Shown: in pieces, positions 54,035 through 63,059 of the stretch | Numbering within the stretch: the stretch's first letter is position 1 | Layout of the letters: the number at the start of each line of letters is the position of its first letter | From: Oceanococcus sp041619555 | GTDB lineage: Bacteria > Pseudomonadota > Gammaproteobacteria > Nevskiales > Oceanococcaceae | DNA: 64,000 nt | Assembly (NCBI GenBank): GCA_041619555.1 | Contig: JBFKDQ010000006.1 | Span: 37,205-101,204, forward strand | Direction: 5' to 3' | The notes under the pieces: model-generated | Told to the model about the DNA's origin: nothing | What the model saw: the letters and a program-made list of their open reading frames with translations, nothing else | Databases searched by the model: none | Position numbers and translations under genes: made by a program

Positions 54035-56281
54035 ATGAAGATGAAGATTCTGATGGAGGCCAGGGCCGCGTTGACGTGGGGAGTGGTCTGCGTCCTTGCA
54101 GCACTGGCTGCGGCGTGTGGAGGCGGTGGCACCACCGGTGGTCGTGTGACCACACCGGTAGACGACGGGGCAGGCCTGGAGGTAATCAAGGTCGTCTCCA
54201 ATCGTGCTGACCTGGTCAGCGGCGATGACGTTCTGCTCGAGGTGGCCGGCGCGACGCGGCCCACCGTCACGCTCAATGGGCAGGAGATCTCGAGTGTTTT
54301 CGAGTCCGATCCTCAGGGTCGCTATCGGGCGCTGGTCGATGGGCTGCGTATCGGTGAGAACACCATCATGGCGCAGTCCGATGCCGGCAGCGGATCGATC
54401 GTGGTCGTCAACCATCCGAACGGCGGTCCGCTGTTTACCGGGCCGCAGCTCAAGCCGTGGTCCTGCAACAATGCCGCGGCGGTGGACGAGTACTGTAATC
54501 AGCCGGCCGAATACAGCTTTCACTACAAGTCCAGCAATCCGCTGGCGCAGGGCTTCCAGGTCTACGATCCCGCGAATCCGCCATCGGATGTTGCCGAGAC
54601 CACGACGGACCACGGGGTCACGGTGCCCTTCATCATCCGGGTGGAAACGGGGTATCAGAATCGGGATGAGTACCGGATCGCGGTGCTTTATCAGCCGGAT
54701 CAGCCCTGGACCCCTGCCGCGCCGCAGGCGCAGTTCAACGGCAAGATACTGGTCAAACATGGCGTCGGCTGCGGCACCGAATACGGCACCCGGACGGCGC
54801 CGAGCGTGATGCCTGGTGATGGCGCGAATGAGGACGCGCTGGGCCTTGGCTTCGCGGTCGCCTCGACCGCCCTGAACAACAGCAGCCACAATTGCAATAT
54901 CGCGCTGCAGGCCGAATCGATTGTCATGGTCAAGGAACGGATCATCGAGCAGTACGGCGACCTGCGCTACACCATCGGTGCCGGATGCTCCGGTGGTTCG
55001 CTGGCGATCCAGTGGATGGCGAATGCCTACCCCGGTCTTTACCAGGGTCTGCTGCCCTCCTGCTCGTTTCCCGATGCCTGGAGCACGGCCACCCAGTTTC
55101 TGGATTATCACCTGACGATTGATTATTTCTTCAATCCTTCCCGTTGGGGCGCTGGCGTGGTCTGGGAAGAAAATCAGATGGCCGCAGTGCAGGGCCATAT
55201 CGCGGTGGTCAATTCCCAGGTCAGCGACAACGCACAGTTCAGCGTGGCGGTGCCGACCACCGGCTGCAATCACGCCGCCGCCGACGACGCCTATCATCCG
55301 CAAGACAATCCGGATGGCGTGCGCTGTGCGATCCAGGATGCGGCGATCAATCTGTTCGGCCCCCGGCCGCCGGAGATCTGGACCGAAATGGAGCAGGCAG
55401 CCGGGCGCGGATTTGCCGGTTTTCCGGTCGACAACGTGGGGGTTCAGTACGGCTTGCTGCCCTTGCAGCAGGGGATCATCACCCCCGCACAGTTTCTTGA
55501 TGTCAACGAGCGGATCGGCGGCCTGGATGTGGACACCAACATCGTCAGCGAACGCCTCGTGGCGGTCGAGCCGGCACTGTCCAATGCCTACCGCACCGGC
55601 ATGATCAACTCGGCGAATCATCTGGATCAGGTGCCGATCATCGATTGTCGTGGTCCCGATCCGGGCGCTTTTCACGACGCCTATCGTGCCTACGCCATCC
55701 GCGCTCGCCTGGATCGAGAACATGGACATCATGACAACCAGCTGATCTGGGAGGGGCCGGTTGCGATCATCGGTGATGCGCGTTGCGAGGTGCTCAGCTT
55801 TGCGGCAATGGACCGCTGGCTGAGCGCCGTGGAAGCCGATGACTCAGATGCCGCACTGCCGCAGAAGGTTGTTCGCAACAAGCCCGAAGATTTGACGGAT
55901 GCCTGTTTTTCCGGTGCCGGCCAGCAGGTGCTGGACAGCACCTGCGGGCAACTGGTGGTCGGTGTGTATGGCACGCCGAGGACGGCCGCGGGTGATGCAA
56001 TCAGCACCGATACCAACAAGTGCCAGCTCAAACCCCTGAGCCGGGATGATGATTACGGCCCAGTCGGATTCACCGATGATCAATGGGCCAGAATGGAGGC
56101 GCTGTTTGCCGAGGGGGTTTGCGATTTTTCGGTGCCCGGACGCAGCCAGCAGGGCACGGTGCCATGGCTGGGCTATCAGGACGATGCGGGCAATGTGGTG
56201 TACGGCGGAACCCAGCTGCCGGCGGCGCCGGCCGAATCGGGCACCGGATGGGCATCGCCCGCTTTTCAGGTGTTTCGCTGA
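54035..56281 (+). CDS. DUF6351 family lipoprotein, alpha/beta-hydrolase-like
   Basis: The 748-residue protein has a lipoprotein-type signal (LAALAAAC), an N-terminal beta domain (about 45–130) and a catalytic-type domain with GCSGGS (residues 317–322, GxSxG nucleophile candidate Ser319), fitting DUF6351 and tannase-like hydrolases. It has many Cys, consistent with export. ATG 54035 follows GGAGAGC; the frame opens 65 codons earlier without plausible leader. It lies between cofD and the cofD remnant. The substrate is unknown and a role in F420 metabolism is not implied by the sequence. Confidence 0.8.
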   Translation: MKMKILMEARAALTWGVVCVLAALAAACGGGGTTGGRVTTPVDDGAGLEVIKVVSNRADLVSGDDVLLEVAGATRPTVTLNGQEISSVFESDPQGRYRALVDGLRIGENTIMAQSDAGSGSIVVVNHPNGGPLFTGPQLKPWSCNNAAAVDEYCNQPAEYSFHYKSSNPLAQGFQVYDPANPPSDVAETTTDHGVTVPFIIRVETGYQNRDEYRIAVLYQPDQPWTPAAPQAQFNGKILVKHGVGCGTEYGTRTAPSVMPGDGANEDALGLGFAVASTALNNSSHNCNIALQAESIVMVKERIIEQYGDLRYTIGAGCSGGSLAIQWMANAYPGLYQGLLPSCSFPDAWSTATQFLDYHLTIDYFFNPSRWGAGVVWEENQMAAVQGHIAVVNSQVSDNAQFSVAVPTTGCNHAAADDAYHPQDNPDGVRCAIQDAAINLFGPRPPEIWTEMEQAAGRGFAGFPVDNVGVQYGLLPLQQGIITPAQFLDVNERIGGLDVDTNIVSERLVAVEPALSNAYRTGMINSANHLDQVPIIDCRGPDPGAFHDAYRAYAIRARLDREHGHHDNQLIWEGPVAIIGDARCEVLSFAAMDRWLSAVEADDSDAALPQKVVRNKPEDLTDACFSGAGQQVLDSTCGQLVVGVYGTPRTAAGDAISTDTNKCQLKPLSRDDDYGPVGFTDDQWARMEALFAEGVCDFSVPGRSQQGTVPWLGYQDDAGNVVYGGTQLPAAPAESGTGWASPAFQVFR

Positions 56282-56328
56282 CGCCGAGTCGCTTTGCGAC
56301 CGTCAATGAATCAAGTGATCTTGATGAC

Positions 56329-56346
56329 GGGGCCGTGATCGGCCCC
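56329..56346 (+). terminator. Hairpin after the DUF6351 gene
   Basis: GGGGCC–GTGATC–GGCCCC forms a perfect 6-bp stem, 48 bases after the stop. No T tract follows. Confidence 0.4.
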
Positions 56347-56369
56347 GAAGCCGGCTGTTCGCGTGGCCT

Positions 56370-56550
56370 GCGTGCAGTGCGGCGCCCAGTTGCGGCCGTA
56401 GCGGCTCGCCCGGTGATTCGAAATCATCACCCGTATTGACTATGAAGCAGAGATTCTCCGGGGGCATGATGCACTCAGGCCCGGTTCGATGCCGCTTACG
56501 CCACCGCTGGCGAATTTGATCCGGTCTGGCCTCGGGGAGGCAGCTGCCAT
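56370..56550 (-). pseudogene. Decayed copy of the cofD 5' end
   Basis: On the minus strand ATG at 56550 starts MAAASP as in CofD, and FIVNTGDDFES matches CofD FIVNTGDDFEY. Over 63 bases of cofD (53380–53442) against 56421–56482 there are six substitutions and one deleted base; the deletion, in the codon after GGCCTGAGT, shifts the frame. Similarity also continues upstream into GGGCCTTGTCAGGG. The copy ends within about 180 bases. It is non-functional and lies in the place where a head-to-head cofD would be expected. Confidence 0.85.
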
Positions 56551-56732
56551 ACCTGGACGTTGTGGGCCTTGTCAGGGCGGCAGCCTGCGGGGCCAAAACA
56601 TGCTGAGACCAGCTGATCGTGTGGGGGAGGGCGTCATGAATCAGATCTACAGGAGTTGCTCGAGGACTTGTCGAAGCCGGCGGCGGCCAGGTCTTGAGTG
56701 GATTGATCTCAGCCCATGCGGAATGATTTTCC

Positions 56733-57410
56733 ATGCGTGACGTGTCTGCCCGGCCGCGTCTGGCCATCGTCGGTGGCACCGGCAATCTGGGACTCGGTCT
56801 GGCGCTGCGCTGGGCGCGGGTCGGCTATGAGGTCCTGATCGGCTCGCGGGATGCCATGAAGGCGGATGCCGCCGCGGCGGAACTCAGCGTGCTGTGCGGC
56901 AGGGCGCTGCATGGCGGCGACAATGCAAGCGTGGCCGAACGGGCGGATCTGATCATCGTCACCGTGCCATTCGCCGCCCAGGCTGCGACGCTCGAGGAAA
57001 TCCGTGCCGCAGCACAAGGCAAGATCGTGGTCGATACGACGGTGCCGCTGGTGCCGCCCAAGGTCATGCGGGTGCAACTGCCGGCGGAGGGGGCCGCGGC
57101 CTTGCGGGCGCAGCAGATCCTGGGCGATGGGGTGCGTCTGGTCTCGGCTTTCCAGAACGTTGCGGCGGCGCATCTGCGCGATCTTTCGCATGCGCTCAAA
57201 GGTGATGTGCTGGTCAGTGGCGATGACAAGCAGGCGCGAGAAGAAGTGCTACAACTGGCCCAGGCGATCGGGCTCGCCGCCTGGCATGCCGGCCCTCTGG
57301 CCAATGCGGTGGTGGCGGAAAGCCTCACCTCGGTGCTGATTTTCATGAACAAGCAGTACGGCTTTGATGGCGCCGGCATTCGGGTGTGCGGGGCGAGAAA
57401 AGAGCCCTGA
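56733..57410 (+). CDS. npdG: NADPH-dependent F420 reductase (Fno/NpdG)
   Basis: The 225-residue protein has a Rossmann fold starting RLAIVGGTGNLGLGLALRWA (GTGNLG at 15–20), followed by GSRD at the end of strand 2 for NADP phosphate, and VSAFQNVAAAHL for F420-side binding. Fno moves hydride between F420 and NADP. It is the first gene of the plus-strand F420 operon and overlaps the possible upstream start of cofC. Its presence implies that F420 is used, not only made. Confidence 0.9.
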   Translation: MRDVSARPRLAIVGGTGNLGLGLALRWARVGYEVLIGSRDAMKADAAAAELSVLCGRALHGGDNASVAERADLIIVTVPFAAQAATLEEIRAAAQGKIVVDTTVPLVPPKVMRVQLPAEGAAALRAQQILGDGVRLVSAFQNVAAAHLRDLSHALKGDVLVSGDDKQAREEVLQLAQAIGLAAWHAGPLANAVVAESLTSVLIFMNKQYGFDGAGIRVCGARKEP

Positions 57411-57415
57411 GCACA

Positions 57416-58060
57416 GTGAGCCCGACCCATGCCATCATTGCCCTGAAATCGCCAAGAACTGCGAAATCCCGCCTGCAGCCGGTGCTGAATCCGGAGCAGA
57501 GACGCGTGCTGTTCTATGCCATGGCCGAGCAGATGCTGGCGGCGTTGCAGGCGCTGCCCGGGATCGTCGGCCTGCATGTCGTGACCCCCTGCGCAGAAGT
57601 CGCCAGACGTATGCTTGGCGATCGCGTCAACATCATTCGCGAGAACGGGGCCTGCGGGCTGAACGGCGCATTCGAATTCGCGCAAGCGCAATTGCCCTCC
57701 GCCGGACATCGCGTGCTGATGCTGCCGGGCGATCTGCCGCTGGTTTCTGCCGCGGCGATTACGAGCCTGTTGCAGTACCAGACGGCGCCGGTGGTCATCG
57801 TGCCCGACCGCAGGCACTCCGGAACCAACGCCTTGCTGCTTGGTGCCGGCGTGCGCCTGCCCTTGCAGTTCGGCCCCGGCAGCTTGCAGCGTCATCTGCG
57901 GGTGGCCCACGCCCTGGGGCTGGCCACGCAGGTGGCGGAGATCGCCGCTCTCGGTCTGGACATTGACGAGCCCGCTGATCTCGAAGAAATGGGCCGGCAT
58001 GCTCTGATGCATTTGCCGGCAGCGCCGCCAGTTCCGGAGTGGCAACATGCGACGGTCTGA
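57416..58060 (+). CDS. cofC: Phospho-acyl nucleotidyltransferase CofC (F420 biosynthesis)
   Basis: The 214-residue protein activates the phospho-acid (2-phospho-lactate, phosphoenolpyruvate or 3-phosphoglycerate) with GTP for CofD. Motifs are IIALKSPRTAKSRL at the N-terminus, ENGACGLNGAFE, MLPGDLPLVSAAAI and PDRRHSGTNALLL. GTG 57416 lies six bases after npdG; GTG 57386 would overlap it by 25. It overlaps cofGH by 14 bases. The substrate cannot be read off; the choice among the three acids needs assay or structural comparison. Confidence 0.88.
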   Translation: MSPTHAIIALKSPRTAKSRLQPVLNPEQRRVLFYAMAEQMLAALQALPGIVGLHVVTPCAEVARRMLGDRVNIIRENGACGLNGAFEFAQAQLPSAGHRVLMLPGDLPLVSAAAITSLLQYQTAPVVIVPDRRHSGTNALLLGAGVRLPLQFGPGSLQRHLRVAHALGLATQVAEIAALGLDIDEPADLEEMGRHALMHLPAAPPVPEWQHATV

Positions 58061-60461
58061 CTGGCGACTCCTGCTGGGGCAGCGCCCCGATGCCGGCCAA
58101 GCGCACGCGCTCGCCGCAGTTGAGGACTGGCGTGAACTGGCGCCGGCCGCAGCGCAATTGCGGGATGTCGGCTGGGGCCGTCAGCTGAGCTACTCCCGCA
58201 AGGTTTTCGTGCCCTTGACCCAGCTGTGTCGTGATGTCTGTCACTACTGCACTTTCGCGCAGAGTCCCAGGCGTCTGCAGGCTGCCTATCTGCAGCCGGA
58301 AGAGGTGCTGGAGATTGCCCGGCGCGGCGCCGATGCGGGCTGCAAGGAAGTGCTGTTCACTCTCGGTGACAAGCCCGAACTGCGCTACCGGGCGGCGCGA
58401 CAGGCGCTGCAGACGCTGGGTTTCGACAGCACCCTGGATTATCTGGCGCATGTCGCGGGCCGGGTGCTCCGGGAGACCGGTTTGTTGCCGCATTTGAATC
58501 CTGGTCTGCTCGAACTCAAGGATTACCAGAAACTGCGCCAGGTGGCGCCCTCGATGGGGATCATGCTGGAATCCAGCGCCACGCGGCTGTGTGGCCGCGG
58601 TGGCGCTCATTTCGGTTCGCCGGACAAGTGGCCGGCGCGGCGCCTGGCTTGCCTGCAGGCGGCGGCCGAAGCCGGCGTGCCCATGACCAGCGGCATCCTC
58701 GTTGGCATTGGCGAAACCCGGGCCGAGCGGATTGATGCGCTGCTGGCCTTGCGCGAGGTCGCGGCGGCGGGCCATGTGCAGGAAATCATCATCCAGAATT
58801 TCAGGGCCAAACCGGGCACCGTGATGAGTGGCGCGGCCGAGCCGACGATGGCCGAACTGTGCTGGAGCATCGCCGCCGCCCGCTGCATCTTCGGGCCGGA
58901 CATGAGCATTCAGGCGCCGCCGAATCTGTTTGCCGGCGACATCCGCCAGCTGATCGATGCGGGGATCAACGATTGGGGCGGGATTTCGCCGGTGACGCAG
59001 GATCACGTGAACCCGGAGGCGCCCTGGCCACATCTGGATCAGCTGCGGGCGCAGACCGAGGCCGCCGGCTGCAGTCTGGTCGAACGCCTCACCGTGTATC
59101 CGCGTTATGTCCACGAACGCCAGCGCTGGATTGATCCGGGCCTGCACAAGGCGGTGCTGCGCTGCTCGGATTCCGGCGGCCTGGCGCGGGTGGGTTGCTG
59201 GTCGCCGGGCGCGCTGCGCGAAGCGGATGCGCATGAGGCCAGTGAGATGCTCGCAGCCTGCGTGCATACGCCGACGTCTAGCGGCAGTGCCGTGGCCCGT
59301 GCCCTTGCAGGCCAGGCTTTGAGCGAGCAGCAAATCACACGGATGTTCATGGCGCGCGGTGAGGATCTGGCTCAGATCCTCAGCGCGGCCGATGCCCTGC
59401 GTGCCGATCAGGTCGGTGATCGAGTGAGCTACGTGATCACGCGCAACATCAATTACACCAATGTCTGCAGCTACAAATGCGGTTTCTGTGCCTTTTCCAA
59501 AGGCCGGGCGCACGAGGATCTGCGCGGCAAGCCCTACCTGGTCGATCGCGCCGAGATTCAGCGGCGGGTGCGGGAAGCCTGGGATCGGGGCGCGACCGAG
59601 GTCTGCATGCAGGGCGGCATCCATCCTGCGTTCACCGGCCAGACCTATCTGGATCTCTGCACGGCGGCGAAGGCGGCGGCGCCGGAGATTCATGTGCACG
59701 CCTTTTCGCCGCTGGAAGTGGCGCACGGGGCTCGCACCCTGGGCATTGATGTGGCGGAGTTCCTGCAGGCCCTGAGGGCCGCCGGACTGGGCTCGCTGCC
59801 GGGCACCGCAGCCGAAATCCTGGATGACGAGGTGCGGGCCCAGATCGCACCGGACAAACTCAGCGCTAGTCAGTGGCTGGAGATTGTCGGCCGTGCGCAT
59901 CAGCTCGGTCTGCCGACCACCTCAACCATCATGTTCGGTCATGTCGAGCACTACGGGCACTGGGCGCGTCATCTGCTGCGACTGAAGCAGCAGCAGATCG
60001 AAACCGGCGGCTTTACCGAATTCGTGCCCCTGCCTTTCGTGCACATGGAAGCGCCGATGTATCTGCGCGGCCGGGCCAGACCGGGGCCGAGTCTGCGTGA
60101 AACGGTTTTGATGCATGCGGTTGCCCGCCTGGTGCTCGCGCCGCATTTTCACAATATCCAGGTGTCCTGGACCAAGCTCGGTACCCGCTGGGCGCCGTAT
60201 TGCCTGGGTGCTGGCGTGAACGATCTGGGCGGCACTTTGATGAATGAATCCATCAGCCGTGCCGCCGGCGCCTCCCATGGCCAGGAACTGGAACCGGCCG
60301 CCATGGAAGCATTGATTCACGCCGCAGGTCGGGTGCCCTGGCAGCGCAGCACCCTCTACCAGGCGGCGGATCCGGCCAGTCGTGCGCGCGCGCAACAGGC
60401 GCCGCCTCTGGTCGAGCCGATCAATGCACCGGTGGCGCCCGGCGCGCTGCGGGTTGCATGA
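58047..60461 (+). CDS. F0 synthase, fused CofG-CofH (FbiC type)
   Basis: The 804-residue fusion of two radical-SAM enzymes makes the deazaflavin F0 from 5-amino-6-ribitylamino-uracil and tyrosine. The N-terminal CofG half has CRDVCHYC (Cys61, 65, 68), and the C-terminal CofH half has CSYKCGFC (Cys474, 478, 481) in NYTNVCSYKCGFCAFSKG. Both clusters are intact. The domain order is that of actinobacterial FbiC. It overlaps cofC by 14 bases and cofE by ATGA. Confidence 0.95.
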   Translation: MRRSDWRLLLGQRPDAGQAHALAAVEDWRELAPAAAQLRDVGWGRQLSYSRKVFVPLTQLCRDVCHYCTFAQSPRRLQAAYLQPEEVLEIARRGADAGCKEVLFTLGDKPELRYRAARQALQTLGFDSTLDYLAHVAGRVLRETGLLPHLNPGLLELKDYQKLRQVAPSMGIMLESSATRLCGRGGAHFGSPDKWPARRLACLQAAAEAGVPMTSGILVGIGETRAERIDALLALREVAAAGHVQEIIIQNFRAKPGTVMSGAAEPTMAELCWSIAAARCIFGPDMSIQAPPNLFAGDIRQLIDAGINDWGGISPVTQDHVNPEAPWPHLDQLRAQTEAAGCSLVERLTVYPRYVHERQRWIDPGLHKAVLRCSDSGGLARVGCWSPGALREADAHEASEMLAACVHTPTSSGSAVARALAGQALSEQQITRMFMARGEDLAQILSAADALRADQVGDRVSYVITRNINYTNVCSYKCGFCAFSKGRAHEDLRGKPYLVDRAEIQRRVREAWDRGATEVCMQGGIHPAFTGQTYLDLCTAAKAAAPEIHVHAFSPLEVAHGARTLGIDVAEFLQALRAAGLGSLPGTAAEILDDEVRAQIAPDKLSASQWLEIVGRAHQLGLPTTSTIMFGHVEHYGHWARHLLRLKQQQIETGGFTEFVPLPFVHMEAPMYLRGRARPGPSLRETVLMHAVARLVLAPHFHNIQVSWTKLGTRWAPYCLGAGVNDLGGTLMNESISRAAGASHGQELEPAAMEALIHAAGRVPWQRSTLYQAADPASRARAQQAPPLVEPINAPVAPGALRVA

Positions 60462-61228
60462 GCCTGCCGCGCCTGACATTGACCGCGCTTGAAGGCCTGC
60501 CCGAAGTGGTGCCGGGGGACGATCTTGCGCAACTGGTGCTGGTCGCGCTCAAGGCCAAGGGGCTGTCATTGCAGTCGGGTGACCTCATCGCGGTCTGTCA
60601 GAAGATCGTTTCCAAGGCCGAAAATCGTTATGTCGAGCTGTCATCGCTTGAGCCTGGACCACGGGCGCGAAAACTTGCCGCGGACTGTCAGCGTGATCCC
60701 CGGCTGGTCGAACTGATCCTGCGGGAGGCCAGCGCGGTCGTTCGCGCCACACCGCAGGTCCTGATCGTGCGTCATCGGCTGGGTTTCGTGGTCGCCAATG
60801 CCGCAATTGATCAGTCCAATCTGGACGGGCAGGGCGAGCGTGCCCTGCTGCTGCCGGAAAACCCGGATCGCAGCGCCGAGCTTCTGCGTGCCCGTCTGCA
60901 GGAGGCTTTGCATCTCGATCTTTCGGTGCTCATCACCGACAGTTTTGGCCGGCCGTTTCGCCAGGGGGTCTGCGGCGTGGCAATCGGCGCGGCCGGCCTC
61001 AACTGTCTGCTGGATCAGCGTGGCCAACGGGATCGTGCCGGTCGGGCCCTGCAGGGCACCCATGTGGCGATCGCGGATCAGCTGGCCGCCGCGGCGACGC
61101 TGATGATGGGGGAGGCCGATGAAGGTCGCCCGCTGGTGATCGTGTCCGGATTACAGGGGCCATGGCGTCAGCCGCAGCAGGCCGCCGCTGCTCTGGTGCG
61201 GCCGGTTGAGCAGGATCTGTTTCTTTGA
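60458..61228 (+). CDS. cofE: Coenzyme F420:gamma-glutamyl ligase CofE
   Basis: The 256-residue stand-alone CofE adds glutamate residues to F420-0. Features are GDLIAVCQKIVSKAEN, RHRLGFVVANAAIDQSN, LITDSFGRPFRQGVCGVAIG and VIVSGLQGPW. It overlaps cofGH by ATGA (60458–60461). The C-terminal flavin reductase domain of mycobacterial FbiB is missing, so if CofC uses phosphoenolpyruvate, a separate reductase is required. Confidence 0.93.
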   Translation: MSLPRLTLTALEGLPEVVPGDDLAQLVLVALKAKGLSLQSGDLIAVCQKIVSKAENRYVELSSLEPGPRARKLAADCQRDPRLVELILREASAVVRATPQVLIVRHRLGFVVANAAIDQSNLDGQGERALLLPENPDRSAELLRARLQEALHLDLSVLITDSFGRPFRQGVCGVAIGAAGLNCLLDQRGQRDRAGRALQGTHVAIADQLAAAATLMMGEADEGRPLVIVSGLQGPWRQPQQAAAALVRPVEQDLFL

Positions 61229-61309
61229 GAAGTTGCTGTGCCGCGGTGGCCAGCTTTTGGCGCCCGGCTGCGGTAGATTGATCGACCAGACCGAAAGCCC
61301 CTGGCCCTG

Positions 61310-63013
61310 ATGAGCACATTCACCGACCTGGTCGCGACCTTCCACGAACTCTTCACCCGTGATGCCAACCACAGCCTGGCATTGGGGCTGGCGCAGCGCC
61401 GCGCCGAGCTGCCGGATCCGTCGCTGGCCACCATCGAGCGCGATCTGGGGGCGGCGAGGTCGCTGCTCGAAAAGCTTCAGGCCCTGGATCCGGCCGGCCT
61501 GGATTTTGATGCGGCCCTGGATGCCGAACTGATGGCGCTGCAACTGGAGGCGCGGATTCATTCTGCGACCCTGCGCTACAACGGTCGCAGTCATGCCCAG
61601 CAGATGCCGGAAGCAGCCGACGGGATCAGTCAGGGTCTGTTCATGCTGTTCGCCAATGACCCGCGGCCGGCCGCCGAGCGCCTGGCCGATATCACCGCGC
61701 GAATCGAGGCCGTGCCCGCGTATCTGGCCGCGATGCAGGCGCGACTGGATACGCCGGTGGCCCGCTGGGTGGCGATCGAGCGGGAAAAACTGCATGAATT
61801 GCCCGACCTGTGGGATAGCCTCAAGGCCTGGTCAGGGAATACTCCGGACGTCGATGCACCTCGCCTGGCACGTGCCTGTGCCGGTGCCCAGCAGGCGCTG
61901 GCTGCTTATGACGCTGCGCTGGCCAGCTTGCCGACCACCCCGGATTTCGCGCTGGATGAGGCGGATGCCCGCCGCCTGGTGGCGCTCAATGGCATCGAAC
62001 TGTCCTTCGAGGGCCTGCACGGGATCGCCACGGCGTTTCTGCGCGAGAATGCGGTCGGCATCGAGGAACTTCGCGCCCGGCTGTGCGCCCGTTACGGCCT
62101 GCCGACGGACACCGACAGTGCCCGCTTGCAGGCCTGGCTGGCACGGCGCCATGCGGTGGCCGCCGACGGACCGCTGGAGGATATTCTTGCGCGTTACGAA
62201 GACGAGCGTGAACGCATCCTGGCCTGGATTTCGCAGCGCGCGCTGTTTCCGGTCCCGTCGGGCCAGGACATGCGCATCCTGAGGACGCCCGGTTTTTTCG
62301 CGGCCAGCATTCCGGCTGGCGCGATGGAGCCACCGCCACCGTTTCGCGAGGGCGTCCGCACCAGCCTGATCTACCTGACCCTGGCCGAGGAACTGCGCGC
62401 CGAGCACACCGAATTGGGAATCCCCGGCATGATGATCCATGAGGGGATTCCGGGGCATCACCTGCATCTGGCCTGCTGTGCGATGCATCCGTCGGTGGTG
62501 CGCCGGCACATGGGCGCGATGGATCAGGCCGAAGGCTGGACCACGATGCTGGAGGACTACATGCTCGATGTCGGCTATGCCGGCGAGCAGACCGAGGCCT
62601 GCCGCTTTGTCACCCGCCGTGACCTGGCACGTCTCGGCGCAAGAGTGGCGATCGATCTGTTTTTCATGACCGGCCAGCGCGAATATCTCGATGTGGGCAT
62701 CGACTGTGACATCCGCGCCGCCGATCCCTTTGTTGCCGCCGGCAATCTGCTCGCGGCCGTGACCGGTTTTGTACCTGCCCGGGTGCAGGCGGAACTGAAC
62801 TGGTACTCACAGGCGCGTGGCTATCCGCTGAGCTACCTGGCCGGCAACCATCTGGTCTGGGGGCTCAAGCGTGAGATGGCCGCGCACCGGACCGATCTGC
62901 AGGGCATGGACCTGGATCGCGCGTTTCACAAGGCGTTTCTGGGCGCTGGCGCCATGCCGATGAGCTTCCTGCGCCGGGTGTTCGCGCAGCAGGGGCTGGT
63001 GGCGGGCGCCTGA
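61310..63013 (+). CDS. DUF885 family metallopeptidase-like protein
   Basis: The 567-residue protein has the DUF885 zinc motif HEGIPGHH (His377–His384) and LYYNG-like helical framework, and is cytosolic (no signal peptide). The family includes probable carboxypeptidases/dipeptidases. It starts 81 bases after cofE on the same strand, so it may be read through from the F420 operon. Trimming of poly-glutamyl tails is a speculative link. Confidence 0.82.
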   Translation: MSTFTDLVATFHELFTRDANHSLALGLAQRRAELPDPSLATIERDLGAARSLLEKLQALDPAGLDFDAALDAELMALQLEARIHSATLRYNGRSHAQQMPEAADGISQGLFMLFANDPRPAAERLADITARIEAVPAYLAAMQARLDTPVARWVAIEREKLHELPDLWDSLKAWSGNTPDVDAPRLARACAGAQQALAAYDAALASLPTTPDFALDEADARRLVALNGIELSFEGLHGIATAFLRENAVGIEELRARLCARYGLPTDTDSARLQAWLARRHAVAADGPLEDILARYEDERERILAWISQRALFPVPSGQDMRILRTPGFFAASIPAGAMEPPPPFREGVRTSLIYLTLAEELRAEHTELGIPGMMIHEGIPGHHLHLACCAMHPSVVRRHMGAMDQAEGWTTMLEDYMLDVGYAGEQTEACRFVTRRDLARLGARVAIDLFFMTGQREYLDVGIDCDIRAADPFVAAGNLLAAVTGFVPARVQAELNWYSQARGYPLSYLAGNHLVWGLKREMAAHRTDLQGMDLDRAFHKAFLGAGAMPMSFLRRVFAQQGLVAGA

Positions 63014-63059
63014 GTCAGCGGCGGCCAGGTGGCCCTCCCGTTACCGGCCTCATTCACCT

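Larger units (their letters stand above)
56282..56732. other. Region between the DUF6351 gene and npdG
   Basis: It contains a hairpin, the cofD remnant, and about 130 bases with no convincing gene before npdG. Confidence 0.5.

Noticed and set aside
54008..55732. Long minus-strand open frame opposite DUF6351 (574 codons)
   Set aside because: Composition is an Arg/Gly/His-rich shadow of the high-GC plus-strand gene, which has a signal peptide and conserved motifs.
56614..56697. Frame reading …ESDLQELLEDLSKPAAARS before npdG, which looks like a protein C-terminus
   Set aside because: Only 26 codons between stops, no start codon and no neighbouring remainder; it could be the tail of a decayed gene but cannot be supported.
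56733..61228. Fur box, tRNA or attachment site flanking the F420 operon as a sign of island transfer
   Set aside because: No tRNA, integrase or direct-repeat att pair was seen; acquisition is argued only from the rarity of the pathway.
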